From positions 1 to 58,828 of the forward strand of contig NZ_SMBZ01000020.1 of assembly GCF_004342685.1 (NCBI RefSeq): a DNA stretch of 58,828 bases, written 5' to 3'. The notes beneath the pieces were generated by a model. The model saw only the letters and a program-made list of their open reading frames with translations, was not told where the DNA came from and did not search any database. The DNA is from Sphingobacterium alimentarium. Its GTDB lineage: Bacteria; Bacteroidota; Bacteroidia; Sphingobacteriales; Sphingobacteriaceae. The translations under genes were made by a program, and so were the position numbers. Position 1 is the stretch's first letter; each line of letters starts with the position of its first letter. Of this stretch, positions 1 to 9,031 are shown piece by piece.

Positions 1-271
1 GTAGACTTTGGTATTGAGTTTTTAATTATACTTCCATTTACAATAGCTAATATCTGGGCAAGGTATAATTGCGGCTCGTGAATTTTACCTTTTTCTAAAT
101 TCTCACTAGCGGAGCATTATAGATGTGTGCTTTTGTAGCTCATTGATTCAAATCCGAAAATACAATTTAGCGTTTGAGCATTTTCATTTTCTTTCAGCAG
201 ACCTGCAAAATCCATAATATCGCAAAACGCTGGTATTAACACTATAATCTTTAATAATCCTCATAAGGCCA

Positions 272-622
272 CTATCCTAAAAAACAACCATATCCATCTT
301 GGCTAATTTCATCTAGTAATTCTCTAAGATTCCTGCTCTCAGGTTTTGGAGCATAAGCCTCCCATTTATCTGATCCACGCATCCAATATAGCTTCCATAT
401 TTTAGTTGATTTCACCAAACGAAGCTTGGCAAATGGTAGCTCTAGCACTTTGCTTGGATCATTCCATTGTGGTCTTTTCTGCAATAATAGTGCTGTTTTC
501 CCATCCCACGAAAATGCAAAATCCAATTGCTTGCGAAGCTTGTCATCTTTGTTTCGTTTAGCTTCTACAAAACTCTCTAATTGAACTTCAATCATTGAAA
601 ACTCATTTCTAGCGACCTTCAT
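272..622 (-). CDS. DUF3024 family protein
   Basis: This is a small, probably cytosolic protein of 116 residues. The middle and C-terminal pattern (a Trp-Asn-Asp-Pro segment, an Ala-Lys-Leu segment, then KIWKLYWMR, KWEAYAPKPE and a terminal Gly-Cys-Phe-Leu-Gly) matches the DUF3024 family as I know it, in which a short beta-rich protein ends in a CFFG/CFLG motif. No biochemical function is established for that family. The ATG at 622 opens the frame. It stands alone: there is no gene on its left within the window and a gene-poor stretch on its right. Family call fairly sure, function unknown. Confidence 0.75.
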   Translation of the reverse strand: MKVARNEFSMIEVQLESFVEAKRNKDDKLRKQLDFAFSWDGKTALLLQKRPQWNDPSKVLELPFAKLRLVKSTKIWKLYWMRGSDKWEAYAPKPESRNLRELLDEISQDGYGCFLG

Positions 623-1404
623 TTTAAAATTAAATTATTAATTCTTTATATAGATGTTGTAATTCATTCTTTACGCTGGGCAATAACAAAAATGTAGTAT
701 CTCCTTTCAGGAAACTTTCCATGGATTGTATATGACCAAAATTATGAAATTTTGGTTATCTATATACTTAATAACAGCAATTCTCCAGAACTTGGACTTC
801 CAATTACTGATTTCATTCAGTTCACCCAACATGTACAGTAAGAGTATTTATTGTCTTGTATAAAGTTAACTCATCAACCGTCATATCTTTAATAGCATAT
901 TACGCTATGTTAAGGCTCTAGGTGAGTTTGCTATGCCCATATAAAACTATGCTATTGCATATTTTTGTAAAAGGTTTGCTGATTCCGCTTTACAGACAGC
1001 CGTTGTAACAGCTAGATGCGCCTTTATTCTTGCGCCCTTTACCCCACAGCGATATCAAGGGTTGTGCATATTTTATAACATTGTGTAGTTTGCAAGTAAT
1101 AAATTGCATAGTCCATCAAATTGGCCTCTTTAGCACTAAGGGTGCTTATCCGCAATATCATAAATTTATTAGAGCTTAAAGTTTAATGGAATGTCCAGGG
1201 CTAAGTTGTAAAGAAAAATTATTTCATAAAAATAATTTTAAATTAAGGATTGGTCTTGTTTTTGATGAATAATAATAAATACCGTAATTTGATATTATAG
1301 AATAAAAAATATATTTATTTTTAAACGATTTGGAACTTTTAGTGTTTATTAAGTAAAGGGACATATTTACATCATTAACATCACACAATTAAAAATAACG
1401 AAGT
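623..1404. other. gene-poor stretch of about 0.8 kb
   Basis: I see no convincing gene. A 9-bp inverted repeat (ACCAAAATT, 4-nt loop, AATTTTGGT) lies at 735-756 without a clear T-run. Short open stretches exist on the minus strand at about 950-1130, but they are interrupted by stops and match nothing I recognise. The last ~150 bp are very AT-rich and probably hold the promoter of the YtxH gene. Confidence 0.5.
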
Positions 1405-1674
1405 ATGAAAGACAGCGGAAAAGTAGTAACAGCATTATTAACAGGTTTAGCGGCTGGAGCAGTTTTAGGTCTATTATTTGCACCAGAGAAAGGCTCGGAA
1501 ACACGCGATAAAATAAATGAATCTTTATCAGATTTAGCTGATGCAATTAAAGAGCGTGCTGAACAGCAGCTAGATTCATTAAATGAACTCAAAGAAAAGG
1601 TTTTAGCATCAGTAAATGCGAAAGCAGATCAAGTTGGGTCTCTTATTGATGACGAAATTGAAGAGCACGCATAA
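1405..1674 (+). CDS. YtxH domain-containing protein
   Basis: This 89-residue protein starts with a short hydrophobic Gly/Ala-rich helix (GKVVTALLTGLAAGAVLGLL, about residues 5-24). The helix ends in the family-typical FAPEKGSETRDKI, followed by an acidic amphipathic coiled-coil tail. That layout is the YtxH/GvpP-like family of small membrane-anchored proteins, often linked to stress. It is the first gene of a three-gene run with the holin-like protein and the basic unknown protein, separated from the next gene by 71 bp. The ATG at 1405 gives a complete domain. The molecular role is unknown; membrane anchoring is inferred from the helix. Confidence 0.8.
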   Translation: MKDSGKVVTALLTGLAAGAVLGLLFAPEKGSETRDKINESLSDLADAIKERAEQQLDSLNELKEKVLASVNAKADQVGSLIDDEIEEHA

Positions 1675-1745
1675 ATATAAAGGGATTTATACTTTTTTAA
1701 AGTAGCTACACACAGTATCTACATTAATAAATAAACAATTGATGG

Positions 1746-2219
1746 ATGGAAGAACAAAAATTTTCCTTTACAGGTAGTTATCAGAAAGCTAAAGAATATC
1801 TAGATACGCAAATTGAGATTTTGAAATTAAAAGCTATTTCAAAGTCATCGCGGATCGTGGGTGCTGTCGTATTGGATGTATCCAAAGTTGTGATAGTGTT
1901 AATCATTTTATTTTTTTGGTCGTTGGCATTAGGTTTTTGGTTGGGTGAATTAATGAATAGCTACTCTTTAGGATTTCTAGCTACAGGTGGAATATTTTTA
2001 GTCATTCTATTAATTGTAAGAGCTATTGAACCTAAACTGGAAGCCAAATTTATGGATGTGACCATAAAAAAAATCCTTGGTAAATGGAATGAAGAGGAAG
2101 ATTATATAGCGGAAATGGAGAAAGAATTCTATACCAAGAAAGAGTACGTGGCGCCTGAAGAAACAACTACAGTTAAAGACATGTTTGAAAAAGAAGTTGA
2201 TCATGAGAGTAAACATTAA
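1746..2219 (+). CDS. phage-holin-like (DUF1469 / Holin_3_6 type) membrane protein
   Basis: A 157-residue inner-membrane protein with two hydrophobic segments (about residues 45-70 and 76-95) joined by a short turn. It has an N-terminal basic amphipathic part and a charged C-terminal tail. The architecture resembles the putative actinobacterial holin-X / DUF1469 superfamily, which in Bacteroidota regularly sits beside YtxH proteins. It is unlikely to be a lysis protein here because no phage genes are nearby. Its 3' end overlaps the start of the next gene by 17 bp, so the two are probably translationally coupled. Role unknown; an envelope-maintenance role is inferred from the company it keeps. 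Confidence 0.65.
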   Translation: MEEQKFSFTGSYQKAKEYLDTQIEILKLKAISKSSRIVGAVVLDVSKVVIVLIILFFWSLALGFWLGELMNSYSLGFLATGGIFLVILLIVRAIEPKLEAKFMDVTIKKILGKWNEEEDYIAEMEKEFYTKKEYVAPEETTTVKDMFEKEVDHESKH

Positions 2220-2721
2220 TAATTCTGAAGAGCTTAAAAATGAGCTTGTCCGTCTTTGCCGGTTAAGAAAAGAACAAGAAATGTATTTAGGTGATCAGTA
2301 TACATTTTTAAAACATAAGGTAGAAACGCCTTCACGTGTTATAGGAGCAATTGCTTCAACAATTCCGGGCGTGGATATGGTACGTGGTTTATTCTCGTCA
2401 ATGACGGGAGCCAAAAAAAAAGATAAAAATGAGATAGCGGGTAAGTCTGACTGGCTAACTAGGGCCACGCAAATAGGGTTACCCTTGATCCTTAACCGCA
2501 CCCTATTGAAAAATAGTGGATGGTTAAAAAAATCACTTGTATTGCTTGCCTCAGAAGGCGCGGCAGGTCAGGTAACCCAAGATAAAGTATCATCATTTAT
2601 TGGGCGAATAGCAGATTATGTTCGTCCTAAAAAGTCCAAGAAGAAACACAAAAATATTCAAGCATTTCAAGACTCTAATAATCCAGTTACTGGTAACCCG
2701 GATTTAGGTGTTGGAAAGTAG
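2203..2721 (+). CDS. basic hypothetical protein of the YtxH/holin-like cluster
   Basis: I do not recognise a named family. The product is 172 residues, rich in Lys, with an internal Gly/Ala/Pro segment (VIGAIASTIPGVDMVRGLF) and a hydrophobic stretch near residues 95-125, ending in a KKSKKKHK cluster. I chose the ATG at 2203 (MRVNINNSEELK). A TTG six codons upstream (2185) is possible but lies deeper in the previous gene. The 17-bp overlap with the holin-like gene argues for one transcript of three genes. It may associate with the membrane or nucleic acid through its basic tail, which is speculation. Confidence 0.6.
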   Translation: MRVNINNSEELKNELVRLCRLRKEQEMYLGDQYTFLKHKVETPSRVIGAIASTIPGVDMVRGLFSSMTGAKKKDKNEIAGKSDWLTRATQIGLPLILNRTLLKNSGWLKKSLVLLASEGAAGQVTQDKVSSFIGRIADYVRPKKSKKKHKNIQAFQDSNNPVTGNPDLGVGK

Positions 2722-3151
2722 AATAGAAATCTACTCTATTAAAATAGGGAAATGTACCTAATGTCTTCAAGTTGATGATTTTAAATTTTAAAGAAATAAT
2801 GTTGTTCATGAAGCAACAGGACATTTGAGTCCGTATAGAATTTGTTAAAATAAAAAACAATATTACAAGGGTAGTGTTATCTATTCAATGTTAATAATTT
2901 TATAGTAGATGTTTTGCCTACTCTTTTTTGGAGTAGGCTTTTTTATTTTATGATTTTGCTCCGAATACTCTCACTTAGCTTGATAGAGATTGTTAAATAA
3001 ACTTTCAAGGATAAACGGGAGCATTACTTTTGACATAGTAATTTTATAAAATAACACGGTTCCCGTCACTGTCATTAGTACTCATCGCATTCTTAATTCT
3101 ACCGGCTGTCATTGTCTATAGATAAGATTTTAGATTATCATCATGGGAATA
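2722..3151. other. intergenic stretch of 430 bp
   Basis: It contains no gene that I can support. The only clear element is the hairpin terminator at 2916-2945. The rest is AT-rich and lies downstream of genes on both strands. Confidence 0.5.
2916..2945 (+). terminator. rho-independent terminator after the YtxH cluster
   Basis: Arms GCCTACTC (2916-2923) and GAGTAGGC (2931-2938) pair perfectly around a 7-nt loop and are followed by a T-run. It sits 195 nt past the last gene of the cluster, leaving a long 3' untranslated region. Confidence 0.85.
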
Positions 3152-4645
3152 CTATTTAATGACTCTCTTCATGGCATCAAATTCCGCTTCTATGCGTAAA
3201 TCAGGTGCTTTGGATAGCAGTGACACTACAAGAATCGTTATAAAGCTGAGAATAAATCCCGGAATCATCTCATATACTTCTTTATAATCATGAGGCAGGT
3301 ATACCCAAGCTAGGACAGTGCCACCACCTACAATCATTCCTAATAGGCCGGCTATTGCTGTTGTTCGTTTCCATAATAAGGACAAAAGAATAAGAGGACC
3401 AAAAGAAGAACCAAACCCGGCCCATGCATTGCCCACTAGATTAAGGATGCTATCTTTTGGTGTCAGCGATAAGAGTAAGGCTACAACAGCTACTATCAAT
3501 ACTGATGCTCTGCTCATCAATAACATATTCTTTGGGGTAGAGTATTTAGGAAAAAACGTTTTAAAGATGTCTTCTGTCATGGAGCTCGATGTGACTAATA
3601 ATTGAGAAGAAATCGTACTCATCACGGCTGCTAAAATAGCTGACAAAAGAAAGCCCCCAATAAAAGGATGAAACAAAGTCCGGGACAAATGAATGAAGAT
3701 GGTTTCAGCGGCAGACTTATCGGCATCAAATTTTTGCATTGTTGCCTGATCAAAAACATACAAGTAAGCTATTCCAAATAATCCCACCAACATAGCTCCC
3801 CCTACGGTGAATATCATCCATGTGATACCGATACGACGAGCTTTGGGTATGTCCCGCACATGTTCAATAGCCATAAATCGTACAAGAATATGCGGCTGCC
3901 CAAAATATCCAAGTCCCCAAGCCAATAGGGATAAAATGGATATGGTCGATGTACCTTTGAAGAGATCGAGATAGATGTCACCTTTTTCCTGGATAGTCTG
4001 AATGGTCTGCGAGGGCCCATTTAATTGCGAGAGAATAACTATAGGCATTATCACCAATGCGATTACCATAATTGTTCCTTGAACAAAATCTGTGAGACTC
4101 ACTGCCAAGAACCCTCCAAGGAAAGTATATAGGACCACCACAAAACTCGTACAATATAATCCTGTGCTGTATTCCATGCCGAATGCGGATTCAAATAGTC
4201 GACCTCCGGAAACCATTCCGGCGGCCGTATACAAAGTGAAAAATACGAGAATAAAGACGGAAGAAACTAATTTCAAGGATTGAGTTTTGTCTTTAAAACG
4301 ATTTTCAAAGAATACCGGAATGGTAATGGAATTGTTAGCAATAGCGGTATAAGCCCGAATACGAGGGGCTACAATCACATAATTCAGATATGCACCAACG
4401 GTAAGGCCAATGGCTATCCATGAACTTGACAATCCAGAGGTGTAAAGGGCACCGGGAAGCCCCATCAGTAGCCATCCACTCATGTCTGCAGCTCCTGCGG
4501 ATAATGCCGTTACGGCGGCACCCATTTTACGTCCCCCAATCAAGAATTCTTCGGAATTGCTCGTCGATTTGTGATAAGAATAGATTCCTATCAAAATCAT
4601 GAGTAACATATATAAACCGATGGATATTAGTTCGTATGTATGCAT
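3152..4645 (-). CDS. putP: sodium:solute symporter, PutP (Na+/proline) type
   Basis: A 497-residue inner-membrane symporter of the SSS family with about 13 hydrophobic helices. Family signatures are clear: GGRKMGAAVTALSAGAADMSG near residues 38-58 is the Na+/proline symporter motif, and AWGLGYFGQPHILVRFMA near 242-260 is the second family motif. Its length matches PutP (about 500). It takes up proline, or a similar solute, with Na+. It lies 11 bp downstream of a secreted serine carboxypeptidase on the same strand, so peptide trimming and amino-acid uptake may be coupled (inference). Proline specificity is likely but not proven by sequence alone. Confidence 0.85.
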   Translation of the reverse strand: MHTYELISIGLYMLLMILIGIYSYHKSTSNSEEFLIGGRKMGAAVTALSAGAADMSGWLLMGLPGALYTSGLSSSWIAIGLTVGAYLNYVIVAPRIRAYTAIANNSITIPVFFENRFKDKTQSLKLVSSVFILVFFTLYTAAGMVSGGRLFESAFGMEYSTGLYCTSFVVVLYTFLGGFLAVSLTDFVQGTIMVIALVIMPIVILSQLNGPSQTIQTIQEKGDIYLDLFKGTSTISILSLLAWGLGYFGQPHILVRFMAIEHVRDIPKARRIGITWMIFTVGGAMLVGLFGIAYLYVFDQATMQKFDADKSAAETIFIHLSRTLFHPFIGGFLLSAILAAVMSTISSQLLVTSSSMTEDIFKTFFPKYSTPKNMLLMSRASVLIVAVVALLLSLTPKDSILNLVGNAWAGFGSSFGPLILLSLLWKRTTAIAGLLGMIVGGGTVLAWVYLPHDYKEVYEMIPGFILSFITILVVSLLSKAPDLRIEAEFDAMKRVIK

Positions 4646-4656
4646 GTGAAAAGTGA

Positions 4657-6129
4657 TTAATATTTAGCAGCCTTGTCTATTGCGGGAATCGTCTTTTTGA
4701 TAAAATCGCGTACATCATTGTTTGATTTTATCAAATCCTCTTTGCGCAGATACATCATATGTCCACTTCTATAACCTTTGAAATCAATTCTATCGGCTAA
4801 CTTTCCCGAAGGGTCCATTTGCCACATGTTATATTTCGCATTGAAATAATCCGTAGCTCCATCAAAATATCCATATTGTACCATCACATGCAAAAATGGG
4901 TTTGCAGCCATGGCTTGACGCAGGCTTAAGCCTGTATTATCATTGGATCTTTCCCACGGGTGTACCGAACCAAACATATTGTACTTCACATCCGTTTTAT
5001 ACTTCAGTTCATTAGCATAATAGTAGTTAATAGCAGGTGTGAAAGAATGGAGCCAAGATGTCAATTCAGCATTGTAGTCCACACGCTCCCCCGCATCACG
5101 TAAATCAATGCCTAAATACCTGGAGTCTAGTCGGCCGATGGTATAGCCTTGATCGCGCAGCAGCTCCTTCCAATACAACGAGGTAGGGATATCCAGGTTG
5201 TTTTGTCGAATTAATTGCTCGGAGAGACCTGAGTACCGTGACATCTTCTTAATAACATCCTCCTTTTCAGTATTACTGATGCTATACCCTTTGCTTATTG
5301 CAGGCAGTAGTTCGTCCATCGTAAAAGTTTCAACCTCAGGCAATATCTGTTCTAAATCTCTGCTTTGTAAATCCGCAGGCAGGCGTTTATGATACCATGC
5401 CGCCGCTGTGTAATAAGGCCATCTGTTAGCTTTTTCTACTGCACCCTCGCGCTTTAACCCCAGGTCTGTGGGGCTAACTAATATTACCCCATTCAGGTAC
5501 ATCCATTGTGCATTTTGCAATTCCAAAGCTAGGCCCGACACGCGCGTAGTACCGTAGCTTTCGCCAATTAGATATTTGGGAGAAGCCCAACGATTGTTGC
5601 GGGTAACAAAAGTATTCAGCCACTCGGCTAGATATTTAATATCAGCATTGGTTCCGAAAAATAGTTTGCGATCCACTTTCTCATCTAAGATTCTTGAATA
5701 TCCTGTATTGACAGGATTAACGTATACGATGTCTGCAATATCCAGAATAGAGTAGGGGTTTTCTTTGATGCCATAAGGTTGAACAGGGTAGCCTTCATCA
5801 TCTATGTTCAATAATCGGGGGCCCGTATAGGCAATATGCATCCATACCGATGCTGATCCAGGCCCGCCATTGAAGGAGATGACCAAAGGGCGTCTATCTC
5901 TATTGGCTATGTCATCTCGAGTATAATAAGTGTAGTGGATGGCTGCTATAGGTTTTCCTTTTTCATCCCATACAGGCTGTGTGCCTGTGCGGGCTGTATA
6001 TGCGAACTTTTGACCATTTGCTGTGGTTTGATGTTTGGAAGTGACTGTGCTGTCGGCCAATGGAATAGGTTGTCCCTGGGCATTAAGCGCAAGAAAGAGT
6101 ACCGCACAAAATACAATAAGTCTTTTCAT
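4657..6129 (-). CDS. secreted S10-family serine carboxypeptidase
   Basis: A 490-residue exported peptidase. Residues 1-19 are a signal peptide ending at NAQGQ. The alpha/beta-hydrolase fold of family S10 is shown by FNGGPGSAS (86-94, oxyanion region), NPVNTGYS (138-145) and the nucleophile motif GESYGT (Ser191). The C-terminal His lies in SGHMMYL (His457), and the acidic residue lies between these. S10 enzymes remove C-terminal residues at acidic pH. It precedes the PutP-like symporter by 11 bp on the same strand. The upstream divergent region (6130-6328) is shared with trmB. Substrate unknown. Confidence 0.88.
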   Translation of the reverse strand: MKRLIVFCAVLFLALNAQGQPIPLADSTVTSKHQTTANGQKFAYTARTGTQPVWDEKGKPIAAIHYTYYTRDDIANRDRRPLVISFNGGPGSASVWMHIAYTGPRLLNIDDEGYPVQPYGIKENPYSILDIADIVYVNPVNTGYSRILDEKVDRKLFFGTNADIKYLAEWLNTFVTRNNRWASPKYLIGESYGTTRVSGLALELQNAQWMYLNGVILVSPTDLGLKREGAVEKANRWPYYTAAAWYHKRLPADLQSRDLEQILPEVETFTMDELLPAISKGYSISNTEKEDVIKKMSRYSGLSEQLIRQNNLDIPTSLYWKELLRDQGYTIGRLDSRYLGIDLRDAGERVDYNAELTSWLHSFTPAINYYYANELKYKTDVKYNMFGSVHPWERSNDNTGLSLRQAMAANPFLHVMVQYGYFDGATDYFNAKYNMWQMDPSGKLADRIDFKGYRSGHMMYLRKEDLIKSNNDVRDFIKKTIPAIDKAAKY

Positions 6130-6282
6130 GAATCAGTTAGTTTTATTAATTGAATAAAAATAGAATAATATTGTTGAAAATTCGCTTACCAGTGAAAAAA
6201 CTACTGCCAATTTTTAGATTGAAATATGAGTTTGTATTATTTGTGAAAAAGCTCACTTGGAAATAAATTTCCCTTTAAATAG

Positions 6283-6312
6283 TTGAAATCCTGCAGAGAT
6301 AGATTATTTTTG
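6283..6312 (+). promoter_or_regulatory. Bacteroidota-type promoter of trmB
   Basis: TTG at 6283-6285, a 19-nt spacer, then TATTTTTG at 6305-6312. This fits the -33/-7 consensus (TTG, 19-21 nt, TAnnTTTG) of the Bacteroidota primary sigma factor. The start codon lies 16 nt after the -7 box, giving a very short leader. Confidence 0.75.
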
Positions 6313-6328
6313 CAGCTTAATTCATGTT

Positions 6329-6982
6329 ATGGGTAAGGATAAGTTAAGAAAATTTGCCGAGGTGGCCACATTTGAAAATGTAGTACAACTGGATGCAGGT
6401 AAAGAATATAAAGGACAATGGGCATCCAAATTCTTTGGAAACAATATGCCTGTGGTTCTGGAGTTGGCATGTGGAAAAGGTGAATATACGGTGAACCTTG
6501 CCAAAATGTTTCCCAATAAAAACTTTATAGGCGTTGACTACAAAGGAAATCGGATTTGGAGAGGTGCTAAAACAGCCTTGGAGGAAGGAATTAAAAATGT
6601 AGGTTTCTTACGTATTCAAATTGAAACCATATTAGAGCATTTCGCAGAAAATGAGATTAGCGAAATCTGGATTACTTTTCCGGACCCTCAACCGCAAGAA
6701 AGTCGAGAGAAGAAACGCTTGACAAATCCAATTTTTTTAGAGCGGTATAAGCTTATTCTCAACCAGGATGGTATTATGCATTTGAAAACGGATAACGACG
6801 GTTTCTATGCTTACACTTTAGAACAAATTGACGCATTAAAATTGACGAAATTCAAAGAAACAGCGGATCTATACAAATCCAATCTCGTGGATGATGTTCT
6901 TTCGATCAAAACGTATTACGAACGTAAATATCTCGCGGTAGACAAAAATATTAATTATGTCCAATGGACATTTAAGAAATAA
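6329..6982 (+). CDS. trmB: tRNA (guanine-N7-)-methyltransferase
   Basis: A 217-residue cytosolic enzyme that methylates G46 in the variable loop of tRNAs using S-adenosylmethionine. The class I methyltransferase fold is visible: VLELACGKGEYTVNLA is the SAM loop, FIGVDYKGNRIWRGA the second strand, and ITFPDPQPQESREKKRLTNP the family's substrate loop. Length matches TrmB without N-terminal extension. It is a single-gene unit with its own promoter and a terminator directly after the stop codon. Confidence 0.95.
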   Translation: MGKDKLRKFAEVATFENVVQLDAGKEYKGQWASKFFGNNMPVVLELACGKGEYTVNLAKMFPNKNFIGVDYKGNRIWRGAKTALEEGIKNVGFLRIQIETILEHFAENEISEIWITFPDPQPQESREKKRLTNPIFLERYKLILNQDGIMHLKTDNDGFYAYTLEQIDALKLTKFKETADLYKSNLVDDVLSIKTYYERKYLAVDKNINYVQWTFKK

Positions 6983-6988
6983 AAAGCA

Positions 6989-7021
6989 AGGCTCCACATC
7001 ATGATGGGAGCCTCTATTTTT
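6989..7021 (+). terminator. terminator of trmB
   Basis: AGGCTCC (6989-6995) pairs with GGAGCCT (7007-7013), followed by CTATTTTTT. It separates trmB from the convergent gene whose stop codon is at 7025. Confidence 0.85.
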
Positions 7022-7024
7022 TGT

Positions 7025-7456
7025 TTACATTTTAAAATATTCTATATCTTGTTGGAGTAAATGCTGATGTAACTTCTCATGGTCATCCTCGCTGACAAAT
7101 AGTTTGTTTCTCCAAAATCGTTTAGGCGATTTATTTTTTAGATAAATAACATATAAGTTACCTCCAGATCGCGTGAGGCTTCTGATATGATCTATATCGC
7201 TGCAATGGTATGTTTTAGTTTTATTGCTAAAGCGAATGATTAATTTCTGCTCATCGATTTCCCATGTTGATTTATTATTACTCCATTTTACCGACAAATA
7301 TAGGATAATCGGAATGGTAAATAGAATAGCGATAATTTTGACAATTTCCGAGGCTGAGATCTGTGAGGAAATGAAACCTGCAATTATTAACAGCGAGAAA
7401 AAACTAATCATATATTTTCTGCGGTGCAAAGTATTGATTTCAAAGTGTTGAGTCAT
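7025..7456 (-). CDS. small membrane protein with PH-like domain
   Basis: A 143-residue protein with two adjacent hydrophobic helices near residues 16-35 and 38-55. A beta-rich soluble part follows (STWEIDEQKLIIRF, YHCSDIDHIRSL, NLYVIYLKN), with the layout of bacterial PH-like (YdbT/DUF304-type) domains. I chose the ATG at 7456; a TTG two codons upstream is also in frame. It is convergent with trmB and follows the WG-repeat gene by about 40 bp on the same strand. Function unknown; the domain call rests on shape only. Confidence 0.5.
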   Translation of the reverse strand: MTQHFEINTLHRRKYMISFFSLLIIAGFISSQISASEIVKIIAILFTIPIILYLSVKWSNNKSTWEIDEQKLIIRFSNKTKTYHCSDIDHIRSLTRSGGNLYVIYLKNKSPKRFWRNKLFVSEDDHEKLHQHLLQQDIEYFKM

Positions 7457-7496
7457 AGCCAATAAAAGAAAAAAATCTAACCTATACGTTCAAAAT

Positions 7497-8933
7497 CTAC
7501 TTGATTTCTTCACCTTTTACATTAATAAAAAAACTCTCCTCTAGGCCTTCTAGGCTCACCTGGGCCTTGCCATCGACAAAAGGATGCGCATAAGAATATT
7601 TAATTGGAATAACTACCTGTCCCATCCCATTAATAAATCCGTATTTATTATCCTTGACTACTAAAAACAAATCATCAGCTTGAGCATAGACTATATATTT
7701 ATAAGTGGCGATAGGCTTTTTGTTTTCAAGCGCATAAAGAACATAATCATCGCTGTCATTATCTGTAGCAATAAAATAACTATCAGTATGTTCAGCAATG
7801 TAGTCGAATGTAGGTTCTACGACGATATTGTTGTTGCTATCAAGGATGCCATACTTATCCTGTTTTAAAAAAATAGCATACCCCTTTTCAAGAATAGACA
7901 GCTCATCATATTGGTTTGGTATAATGATGTTGCATTTCTCATCCATTATACCAAATTTACCATTTTTGCCAAATAGAAATTGATTATTAGCTGTACTGTA
8001 GGTTAGATTATCATATTCAAAAGGCACGATAACTTGTCCAGAGATATTGATGGCTCCCGTTTTATTATTTCCATCGGTTACAATGGAAATATCGTTTTGG
8101 AAAGGTTGAATGATGGAGTATCGCGGTTCGATGATTATTTTGCCATCAAAATCTTTAATACCATACAATAACAACTCTTCATCGTAATAAGCTAAATAGT
8201 TGTCCGCAATCTCATACTCAAGGTTATCCCCGCTGTTTTCTATATTTTCGAGCATAGATGCTGTAATATCGTCTACTTGCTGGTAATTTTCGGGGATGAC
8301 AAATACACTTTCATCGTTGGTGATATTAATCGAGTCAGCAACAATGCCCAAGCCAAGAGTCGATATCTCTAAAGCTGCCCCAGGAATTTTCTTGAGGTAC
8401 GCATATTCTCCCCAATAGATAGTAGGAATAGCTTCAGTATACCAAATGCTAATTTCATATTTCTGGTTTGAATCTTCCCCCAACTCGATTTTTGCCAATT
8501 TGCATTTATATCCTGCTATTATCCTTTCCTCTCCTGCTATGAATTCTATTTCGTAGTCGTGGGTAAAATTAGGATCTGATTCTGAATCTGTAATCGTGAA
8601 TGTCTCTGAAGATGGATAGACAACAGTACGAATGTCATTTTTCTTGTTTACTATTTCGTAATGTTCCATCAATAATCCATTCGTAGCTCGAATATAATCC
8701 TTGTTGACCCAAACTTCAGCTAAGGGCTTGTCATCTGCGGTCAACATGAGTGCAAATGCTGCAGCCATGGCTAATTCTTTTTTGACTTCATCAGTCTCTG
8801 TTTCCGGATCTATTGCCAGAAGTGACTCATCTACTAAAAAGCTGAAGCTGATTTTGTGAATCGGATTTTTTTGAGCGATGACTTGATTGACTGTCAGAAT
8901 CAATATAACTATTGATGATAAAATGTTTTTCAT
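7497..8933 (-). CDS. secreted GLPGLI-like / WG-repeat protein
   Basis: A 478-residue exported protein. Residues 1-20 form a signal peptide (ending VIAQ). The next ~200 residues resemble the GLPGLI/DUF4412 family: IAGYKCKLAKIEL, then ISIWYTEAIPTIYWG and IPGAALEIS. From about residue 245 onward come degenerate WG (KWG-type) repeats, seen as recurring YGIKDFDGKIIIEPRYS, KFGIMDEKCNIIIPNQYD, KYGILDSNNNIVVEPTFD and KYGFINGMGQVVIPIKYS units. These repeats form beta structures thought to bind other molecules. The fusion suggests a periplasmic or surface recognition role. Exact function unknown. Confidence 0.7.
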   Translation of the reverse strand: MKNILSSIVILILTVNQVIAQKNPIHKISFSFLVDESLLAIDPETETDEVKKELAMAAAFALMLTADDKPLAEVWVNKDYIRATNGLLMEHYEIVNKKNDIRTVVYPSSETFTITDSESDPNFTHDYEIEFIAGEERIIAGYKCKLAKIELGEDSNQKYEISIWYTEAIPTIYWGEYAYLKKIPGAALEISTLGLGIVADSINITNDESVFVIPENYQQVDDITASMLENIENSGDNLEYEIADNYLAYYDEELLLYGIKDFDGKIIIEPRYSIIQPFQNDISIVTDGNNKTGAINISGQVIVPFEYDNLTYSTANNQFLFGKNGKFGIMDEKCNIIIPNQYDELSILEKGYAIFLKQDKYGILDSNNNIVVEPTFDYIAEHTDSYFIATDNDSDDYVLYALENKKPIATYKYIVYAQADDLFLVVKDNKYGFINGMGQVVIPIKYSYAHPFVDGKAQVSLEGLEESFFINVKGEEIK

Positions 8934-8997
8934 CCTTGCGATTACATGTTAGCACAAAGTTGCATAAAAAAAAGTTACTCGCTATGTTTTTATGATA

Positions 8998-9025
8998 TAA
9001 AAAAAGCAGCTTGATCTAGCTGCTT
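8998..9025 (-). terminator. terminator of the M23 peptidase gene
   Basis: Read on the minus strand, AAGCAGCT (9025-9018) pairs with AGCTGCTT (9011-9004) and is followed by a T-run. It lies just past the peptidase stop codon. Confidence 0.85.
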
Positions 9026-9031
9026 AATATT

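Noticed and set aside
950..1130. Minus-strand open stretches with protein-like look in the gene-poor region
   Set aside because: They are about 30 codons, broken by stops, and matched no family that I could name.
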